In this document: one piece after another, positions 1-4,372 of the stretch | Layout of the letters: the number at the start of each line of letters is the position of its first letter | Position numbering within the stretch: the stretch's first letter is position 1 | Assembly: GCA_009835515.1 (NCBI GenBank) | Contig: VXXH01000006.1 | Location: 1 to 7,541 of the forward strand | Direction of reading: 5' to 3' | Length of the DNA stretch: 7,541 nucleotides | Source: Candidatus Poribacteria bacterium | GTDB lineage: Bacteria > Poribacteria > WGA-4E > WGA-3G | Notes under the pieces: generated by a model | What the model saw: only the letters and a program-made list of their open reading frames with translations | Told to the model about the DNA's origin: nothing | The model's database searches: none | Position numbers and translations under genes: made by a program

Positions 1-393
1 GTCCGCCTCACCCTCACGGAAATCGATTTTGACGGTAATAAGATGTTTTCGATCCTGTACATGGTTCTGGAAACGGACCGGTGAAAGTGTTGTCGGATTA
101 AAGTGCGTTTCCTGCTCGCTTCGGAATTTATAGGGGCTGAAAAGTGCCCGGGTCTTCATTTCGGACTGGATACGATAAACACCTGCGCCATTAACAACTT
201 CTTCTGCAATAATCCAGTCTGTCCGTTTTCCAGCGGGCAATTTTTTCCAGCGAATATCATAGGTTAATTTTTCACCGACCCGTAGGGGATTCGGGACGAT
301 GTTCTCTCCCTCAACAAGAAATATGGAATTACCACTTAAGGCAATGTTCCCGACTAAGAGCAGCGCAAAGATTAGATATTTTGCATAACGCAT
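1..393 (-). CDS. DUF3108-like secreted protein, N-terminal part (3' partial)
   Basis: The frame opens with ATG at 393 and stays open for 131 codons to the window edge, so the C-terminus is missing. The ATG has an AGGA ribosome binding site about 7 bases upstream. Residues 1-20 form a signal peptide or N-terminal anchor (RYAKYLIFALLLVGNIALS). The next part has the features of the DUF3108 family: a PLRVGEKLTYDIRWKKLPAG segment at about 38-57, then alternating beta strands with FRSEQETHFNPTTLSP and an ITVKIDF strand. DUF3108 proteins are exported beta-rich proteins of unknown biochemical role, so no activity is claimed. The gene is last in the window of a minus-strand run, 50 bases after the DUF5683-like gene, and is probably co-transcribed with it. 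The family call comes from remembered motifs. Being secreted is more certain than the family name. Confidence 0.72.
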   Translation of the reverse strand, partial: MRYAKYLIFALLLVGNIALSGNSIFLVEGENIVPNPLRVGEKLTYDIRWKKLPAGKRTDWIIAEEVVNGAGVYRIQSEMKTRALFSPYKFRSEQETHFNPTTLSPVRFQNHVQDRKHLITVKIDFREGEAD

Positions 394-443
394 ACTTTTG
401 TCCTCGCAATTGGCGTTGAGATAATATGTCTTCTACGACAGTT

Positions 444-1103
444 TTAGAATCTATGGGTGAATACCAGAGATTGAAAACCACTACCTGTTTGTTGCACCTG
501 CAGCGAAAATCTTCGATTATTATACGCTTCAGCGGTTTTAGGGGCATCAAGGATATTCCAGATGTGGATCCCGATACCTGTTGCGAGGAAAATACCGCTG
601 AAAAACGCATGATTCCTCATGCGAGCCTGCCCTTGTTCATGCGTTAAGAATTTGTCAGTCCGATCGTCTTGGAACCCAGTCTCAAATACGCTTTGTTCGT
701 TGTAATGCAGGGCGCGAGCGATATTATACCCAGCAAGTGCGAAAGTGCCTAACTCGACGGTTAGGAACAGTGTCGCTTTTGTGTAATTACCGGCATAAGC
801 CTGTCCCAATCCGGGCATAAAAGTTGATAGCCGCTGCGCTTTTTGAAGATCAAGTTCAGGGTAGTACCGCTCTGGATGCGACCGAAACAGTGAATAATCC
901 GGTGCCGTTTCAGGGGCGTCCATATAACCCGGCACAAACGGTAGGGGTTTTTGGCTTGCAGTGTCAGATTCCGTATATGTGGCGGTATCCGTTTCATCTG
1001 TTTCGGCGTTCACATCAACAAACCCAGAGATGAGAAAGAGCATAAGCGTAAGAAATACGCCTAACAGAGGCGACATCAACGCCGCCTCTCTATTCCTATT
1101 CAT
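444..1103 (-). CDS. DUF5683-like small membrane protein
   Basis: This is a 219-residue protein. I chose ATG at 1103 over an in-frame GTG at 1112 because AAGGAG lies 8 bases before the ATG, and the GTG would sit inside that signal. Residues 1-34 form a signal peptide or first membrane segment (MSPLLGVFLTLMLFLISGF, ending VNA). An acidic, Thr/Ser-rich linker and a proline-rich stretch follow. The core begins near 88 with STFMPGLGQAYAGNYTKA, a motif typical of DUF5683 and related small membrane proteins. Two more hydrophobic segments follow, around TLFLTVELGTFALAGYN and FFSGIFLATGIGIHIWNIL, and then a short beta-like tail ending in FTHRF. The function of this family is unknown, and the protein probably sits in the envelope. 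The gene starts 15 bases after the stop of the upstream lipoprotein gene, so the two are almost surely in one operon and may be translationally coupled. Confidence 0.78.
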   Translation of the reverse strand: MNRNREAALMSPLLGVFLTLMLFLISGFVDVNAETDETDTATYTESDTASQKPLPFVPGYMDAPETAPDYSLFRSHPERYYPELDLQKAQRLSTFMPGLGQAYAGNYTKATLFLTVELGTFALAGYNIARALHYNEQSVFETGFQDDRTDKFLTHEQGQARMRNHAFFSGIFLATGIGIHIWNILDAPKTAEAYNNRRFSLQVQQTGSGFQSLVFTHRF

Positions 1104-1118
1104 GAAGTTCACTCCTTA

Positions 1119-1916
1119 TCACGGACGTTTGAGAGAGGGTGCCAATTGTACGTTTCCTGGATCGGTCTGGTATGCCCAATCGAAAACGACCGCATCCTCA
1201 TACAGTTCACGTACATGAATCTTTGCGAAGTTATTATCTGGTGTATTGATGGCATAGACATGCCCCTCAATGAGTTCAACAAATAACTCTACATATCCAT
1301 CTTTCGGTACGATATCTACGGCATCAAGGTTTTCGTGGTACCCCAAATCTTGCATGAACGTTTCATTGTCAGAGTAGAGGTAAGTAGCGTTGCGTTCAGC
1401 ATCAAACGTAAAATAGACATCCGTTGCCGCGGTGTCCCAATGCACACTCCCCTTTTCCGGTCGTGAGAAATCGAAACCACTTCTGTCTGGGAAAATATTA
1501 TAATCATCAAGCGTGACATTTCGTCCTTCTGGGCGCGGCGTATCCCAAGCGTTTTCGGGGCTGAGTTCGCTTTCGTTTCCGTCAACGTCATAAGCGGAAA
1601 CAGCGTAATAATAGGTTTCTCCGTTTCGGACAGTTCTATCTACATAGCGGGTTGTGTTTTCTGATACATCTGCCAGACTATCAAAATTGGTGCCGTCTCG
1701 CCCACGCCACACCTCATAACCTGCCAAGTCATATTCACCGTTAGGGTACCACTCAATGATAACCTGTTCGTCGCCTGTGGTGGTTATGACACCGCGTGGC
1801 ACCGCAGGCGGCTCTTCATCGGTATCGTCCCCAGCATCAATATAACATCCACTGATACCACCAAATATTAGCGCGACTAAGAGTAGCGTAAGAGTCTTGT
1901 CGATTTTGGATAACAT
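1119..1916 (-). CDS. Lipoprotein with one fibronectin type III domain
   Basis: This is a 265-residue protein starting at ATG 1916. The open frame extends upstream to 2042, but I prefer 1916: a GGAGG site lies about 10 bases before it, and the protein then starts directly with a lipoprotein signal peptide. That signal is MLSKIDKTLTLLLVALIFGG followed by the lipobox ISGC, with Cys24 the predicted lipidated residue. A short acidic linker leads to a fibronectin type III domain at about 36-128, with the usual EWYPN...DLAGYEVWRG, YYYAVSAYD and NESELSP signatures. Residues 130-265 are a beta-rich region I cannot name; the stretch around YVELFVELIEGHVYAI, AKIHV and VFDWAYQTDPG looks like a compact domain. 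It is probably anchored in the outer or inner membrane facing the periplasm or outside. It is the first gene of the three-gene minus-strand operon. No catalytic motif is visible, so a binding or structural role is an inference. Confidence 0.85.
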   Translation of the reverse strand: MLSKIDKTLTLLLVALIFGGISGCYIDAGDDTDEEPPAVPRGVITTTGDEQVIIEWYPNGEYDLAGYEVWRGRDGTNFDSLADVSENTTRYVDRTVRNGETYYYAVSAYDVDGNESELSPENAWDTPRPEGRNVTLDDYNIFPDRSGFDFSRPEKGSVHWDTAATDVYFTFDAERNATYLYSDNETFMQDLGYHENLDAVDIVPKDGYVELFVELIEGHVYAINTPDNNFAKIHVRELYEDAVVFDWAYQTDPGNVQLAPSLKRP

Positions 1917-1930
1917 GTATCTATATCCTC

Positions 1931-1952
1931 CAGAGTTTATGTTTGAACTCTG
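1931..1952 (-). promoter_or_regulatory. 5' leader hairpin abutting the lipoprotein gene's ribosome binding site
   Basis: A 7 bp perfect inverted repeat (CAGAGTT at 1931-1937, AACTCTG at 1946-1952) with an 8-base loop forms a hairpin in the minus-strand leader. The last stem base is also the first base of the GGAGG site at 1927-1931. A separate 10 bp palindrome, GGATATATCC, lies just upstream in the transcript at 1957-1966. Such a hairpin could tune access to the ribosome binding site or stabilise the mRNA. It matches no riboswitch class I know, and a regulatory role is inference. Confidence 0.35.
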
Positions 1953-1993
1953 TAACGGATATATCCCCAAATACGTTGACAGGTTCACATTAA

Positions 1994-2022
1994 ATATTAT
2001 CACAAAAGCCTTGAGAATGCAA
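1994..2022 (-). promoter_or_regulatory. Candidate sigma70-like promoter for the three-gene envelope operon
   Basis: Read on the minus strand, TTGCAT (2017-2022) and TAATAT (1994-1999) are separated by 17 bases. An overlapping alternative is an extended -10, TG-T-GATAAT, with GATAAT at 1996-2001. Transcription would start near 1987, about 70 bases before the ATG at 1916, leaving room for the leader hairpin. The matches to consensus are moderate and sigma specificity in this lineage is not known to me. Confidence 0.4.
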
Positions 2023-2059
2023 GACAAATTTTTTTCAGGCACCGTCAGCGAAATAGTTT

Positions 2060-2091
2060 TCAGTTTCAGTCATCAGTCGGAGTCATTCAGT
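2060..2091. repeat. TCAGT micro-repeat cluster
   Basis: TCAGT occurs at 2060-2064, 2066-2070, 2073-2077 and 2087-2091, at irregular spacing and with CAGTTT or CAGTCA variants. The cluster lies between the candidate operon promoter and the MITE-like element. It may be decayed repeat DNA or a set of binding sites. Nothing in the sequence favours one reading. Confidence 0.4.
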
Positions 2092-2206
2092 TTTTCCGTT
2101 AGTTTATGTCTGTGATCATTTCCTATGCTTATTTATAGTGAAACCGAAAAATAAATAGACACTTTACCTCCCCCCGGTAGGTTCGGTTTTGCGGCGTACA
2201 CGCCTG

Positions 2207-2234
2207 CCCCCCTGATAAGGGGGATAAAGGGGGG
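2207..2234. repeat. C6/G5/G6 inverted-repeat core
   Basis: A C6 run (2207-2212), a G5 run (2219-2223) and a G6 run (2229-2234) are separated by TGATAA and ATAAA. Either G run can pair with the C run, giving two mutually exclusive hairpins. The block lies inside the MITE-like element. I remember similar C-run/TTATC/G-run blocks as dispersed repeats in genomes of this kind, which is recall and not a search result. Confidence 0.55.
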
Positions 2235-2294
2235 TGTTTTTGCTGGGGGTGTTTTTGATAGGGTATTTCTGCGTATTGCTTGGGTATTTCTGCG
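2230..2294 (+). repeat. Short tandem direct repeats inside the MITE-like element
   Basis: GGGGGTGTTTTTG occurs twice exactly, at 2230-2242 and 2245-2257 (period 15). GGGTATTTCTGCG then occurs twice exactly, at 2261-2273 and 2282-2294 (period 21). The two units look related (G run, then T-rich, then G), suggesting stepwise slippage or duplication in the core of the element. Confidence 0.65.
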
Positions 2295-2392
2295 GATTTC
2301 TTGCGACCTGCATTCCTAACCGAACCGGTGTGGAGTGTCCTGTTAATTCTAAACTTTACTATAAATAACCCTGGCCTACGAAATATCTGTAA

Positions 2393-2421
2393 TTGACACC
2401 CAGACCTGATTGTGGTAGGAT
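2393..2421 (+). promoter_or_regulatory. Sigma70-type promoter upstream of the SixA-like gene
   Basis: A perfect -35 box TTGACA (2393-2398) is followed after exactly 17 bases by TAGGAT (2416-2421), a 4-of-6 match to TATAAT. Transcription would begin near 2428, giving a leader of under 20 bases that still holds the AAGGAG site at 2435-2440. The promoter starts 24 bases after the right end of the MITE-like element. Confidence 0.65.
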
Positions 2422-2445
2422 GTAAGAAAAAGCTAAGGAGCAACA

Positions 2446-2943
2446 ATGAAAACCCTTCTCATCCTACGACACGCGAAATCCAGTTGGAACTACCCTGAAC
2501 TCTCTGATTATGATCGTCCGCTCAATGCGCGCGGCAAACGAGATGCACCGCGCATGGGGAAATACCTGCGCCAAGAAGGATTGATTCCTGACCGGATTCT
2601 CACCTCATCGGCAAAGCGGGCACGAAAAACAGCGAATAAAGTGGCAAAATCTTGCGGTTACACGCGGAAAGTGAAAAAGTTGGACGCGTTTTATGATACT
2701 GTTCCCGGGATATACTTTGAAACACTACAAGCAGTGTCGGACAAATATCAACGCGTCATGGTCGTTGGACATAACCCGACGATGGAACAACTCGTCAATC
2801 ACCTGACTGGAGAAATAAAACGGATGCCGACAGCGGCACTTGCACACATTGAACTCCCTATCCAAAACTGGGAAACACTTGATCTCTATACAAAAGGAAC
2901 ATTGGTCAACTTATGGACTCCCAAAACACTTTTCTCCGATTGA
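2446..2943 (+). CDS. sixA: SixA-like phosphohistidine phosphatase, histidine phosphatase superfamily
   Basis: This is a 165-residue cytoplasmic protein, the usual length for SixA. ATG at 2446 has AAGGAG 5 bases upstream. Family residues are in place: the phosphate-binding and catalytic pair Arg8-His9 in LILRHAKSSW, the DYDRPLNARG loop at 21-30, Arg58 in SSAKRARKTA, and the second histidine His109 in VVGHNPTMEQL. Branch 1 histidine phosphatases use the first His as a phosphoacceptor. In E. coli SixA removes phosphate from phosphohistidine on a carrier or phosphotransfer protein (first ArcB, later the nitrogen PTS protein NPr). The substrate here is unknown because no kinase or phosphocarrier is nearby. 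There is no signal peptide. The 3' end overlaps the next gene by 31 bases, so the two are co-transcribed and probably translationally coupled, although the partner is secreted. Symbol given by family resemblance. Confidence 0.9.
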   Translation: MKTLLILRHAKSSWNYPELSDYDRPLNARGKRDAPRMGKYLRQEGLIPDRILTSSAKRARKTANKVAKSCGYTRKVKKLDAFYDTVPGIYFETLQAVSDKYQRVMVVGHNPTMEQLVNHLTGEIKRMPTAALAHIELPIQNWETLDLYTKGTLVNLWTPKTLFSD

Positions 2944-4307
2944 GTAGACTATTGATAGCGTCCATATTTATCCTGATTTTCGGTGTTTGTCCGCTATTCA
3001 GAACAGCATCGGCTGAGATCCCAGTTTCGACGGCTGTAGATGGACAATTCCTCCCGTGGGTTGTAGACGATGGCGACGGTGGGGTCGTGGTGATGTGGGA
3101 AGATTATCGAACCGGCAAGGATTGGGATGTTTACGCACAGCACATTGATAGCACAGGAAAAACGCGTTGGGCAGAAAATGGTGTAGCGATATGCAAGGCA
3201 GATAGAAATCAACGTCGCCTACGGATGATTCGACACGATAGACATGCAATTGTCGTATGGAACGACAGACGCGATAGGAGCAATTGGGATATCTATGCCC
3301 AAGCCATTAATCTCGATGGCGAGATTCTATGGCAAACGGATGGGATTCCAGTCTGCACAAACACAGCCGACCAATCCACACAAGCGATTATGAGCGATGG
3401 TGAAGGCGGTGCCATCTGCGTCTGGGAAGATGAACGCCGGAGTTCCGAATTTCAAGACCTCTACATCCAACGGATCACCGCGAAAGGCGAACCGATGTGG
3501 GAACCTGACGGCATTCCCGTTTTCCCATCGGAATCGCTACAGAGTGATCCTATTCTCGTCGCTGATGGCATCGGTGGATTCTATGTGGTTTGGTGGGACG
3601 TTATCGGTTATGACGCGTGGCACATCATGGCGTATCGCTTGCGTTTAGACGCAAAACCGTTGTGGGACATGCCGCTTCTCATCTCTCCAATAGACGGCAT
3701 GCAAGGTGAACCGCGCGTCATCCCCGATGGTGAAGGTGGCATTATTGTCTTATGGCAGGTGTACGAAAATTTCATCAACGACCAACTCTACGCACAGCGG
3801 GTTTCTCCTGACGGCAATAAATTATGGCAAGAGATGGGAGTGCCTATCTGTACAACCGAAGGTATCCAGAAACACGCCTCGGTCACCGGCGATGCGAACG
3901 GCGGGTTCATCGTCGTCTGGAGAGACGAGCGCGATATCTACTCTGACCTCTATATGCAGCGCGTCCGAGCAGATGGCACACCGGTCTGGGAACCAGAGGG
4001 TATCGCCCTTTGCACTGCAGGCGGACATCAAGACAAACCGTCTATCGTTAAAACCGAGAACGGGCAATTTTTTGTGGCGTGGTTGGATTATCGAGAAGAC
4101 TTCGGTGAGGAGAGCAGCAACGCTATCTACGGACAGCTGATTGATCTGGAAGGTAAACTGTTGTGGGACGAGAACGGTGCAGCTATCTCTACAAGTAAAG
4201 GGGAACACTATCCACCCTTTGTCGTATCTGTTGGACAAGCGGAATGGGTGGTTGTCTGGAGCAACACCCAAAAAGACAACGGAGACATTTACCTTGAGCG
4301 GTTTTAG
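2913..4307 (+). CDS. Secreted eight-repeat beta-propeller-like protein
   Basis: This is a 464-residue protein. Residues 1-34 are a signal peptide: Arg-containing start, hydrophobic LLIASIFILIFGVCPLF, then TASA before the mature EIPVST. The rest is a repeat array of about 55 residues per unit. A strand of the type GGxxVVWxDxR, with its tryptophan at 62, 116, 171, 227, 281, 336, 390 and 449, is followed by DxYxQRI, an xDGxxLW strand and xGIPIC. Eight units fit an eight-bladed beta-propeller, but the fold is inferred from the pattern. No WD40, Kelch or NHL signature fits well, and no catalytic residues or membrane anchor stand out, so a binding role outside the cytoplasm is the safest guess. The ATG at 2913 lies within the SixA-like gene; AAAGGAA is about 13 bases upstream, rather far. 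An in-frame TTG at 2940 overlapping the SixA stop is the alternative start but has no ribosome binding site. Confidence 0.82.
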   Translation: MDSQNTFLRLSRLLIASIFILIFGVCPLFRTASAEIPVSTAVDGQFLPWVVDDGDGGVVVMWEDYRTGKDWDVYAQHIDSTGKTRWAENGVAICKADRNQRRLRMIRHDRHAIVVWNDRRDRSNWDIYAQAINLDGEILWQTDGIPVCTNTADQSTQAIMSDGEGGAICVWEDERRSSEFQDLYIQRITAKGEPMWEPDGIPVFPSESLQSDPILVADGIGGFYVVWWDVIGYDAWHIMAYRLRLDAKPLWDMPLLISPIDGMQGEPRVIPDGEGGIIVLWQVYENFINDQLYAQRVSPDGNKLWQEMGVPICTTEGIQKHASVTGDANGGFIVVWRDERDIYSDLYMQRVRADGTPVWEPEGIALCTAGGHQDKPSIVKTENGQFFVAWLDYREDFGEESSNAIYGQLIDLEGKLLWDENGAAISTSKGEHYPPFVVSVGQAEWVVVWSNTQKDNGDIYLERF

Positions 4308-4338
4308 GTAATTGCCTATCCTTCACTTGAAAGAAAAT

Positions 4339-4360
4339 GGCAAGGCACAGGAGCCTCGCC
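4339..4360 (-). terminator. Intrinsic terminator of the metalloprotease gene
   Basis: GGCAAGGC (4339-4346) and GCCTCGCC (4353-4360) flank a 6-base loop. Read on the minus strand the stem is eight pairs including one G-U wobble, and it is followed by the T-rich tail ATTTTCTTTC. Read on the plus strand the same position is an A-C mismatch and the following bases are not T-rich. It therefore suits the minus-strand gene that stops at 4373 and is a poor terminator for the convergent plus-strand gene. Confidence 0.7.
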
Positions 4361-4372
4361 TATCGGATATAA

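Larger units (their letters stand above)
2129..2368. mobile_element. MITE-like non-coding element with imperfect terminal inverted repeats
   Basis: This 240 bp stretch begins with TTATTTATAGT (2129-2139) and ends with its exact reverse complement ACTATAAATAA (2358-2368). Further in, GACACT (2158-2163) pairs with AGTGTC (2334-2339), and GGTTCGGTT (2180-2188) pairs exactly with AACCGAACC (2318-2326). The symmetry therefore extends about 60 bases into each end, with mismatches and small gaps. The interior holds no credible gene: the open frame on the minus strand over it is low-complexity and runs past the left end. The structure fits a miniature inverted-repeat element moved by a transposase encoded elsewhere. 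The ends could be flanked by a TA target duplication (2130-2131 and 2366-2367), which would suggest an IS630/Tc1-like helper, but AT-rich ends make this ambiguous. The element fills the gap between two divergent promoters. Confidence 0.6.

Noticed and set aside
427..440. Small inverted repeat TGTC/GACA between the second and third operon genes
   Set aside because: A 4 bp stem is expected by chance and has no T-rich tail, so it is not a terminator.
1104..1112. GTG start at 1112 for the DUF5683-like gene
   Set aside because: The GTG overlaps the AAGGAG site that serves ATG 1103 at ideal spacing.
1917..2042. N-terminal extension of the lipoprotein gene to a start at 2042
   Set aside because: It adds 42 residues ahead of a clear lipoprotein signal peptide, would cover the candidate promoter and leader hairpin, and the ATG at 1916 has its own GGAGG.
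2129..2446. 105-residue open frame on the minus strand
   Set aside because: It runs through the inverted repeats and G/C tracts of the MITE-like element, has low-complexity sequence, and also overlaps the promoter of the SixA-like gene.
3706..4271. Open frames of 144 (plus) and 149 (minus) residues inside the propeller-repeat gene
   Set aside because: Both are out-of-frame shadows of a gene with a signal peptide and eight regular repeats, and neither resembles a protein family.
4308..4372. Possible small RNA in the convergent gap
   Set aside because: The gap is 65 bases and is explained by a terminator; no promoter is visible.
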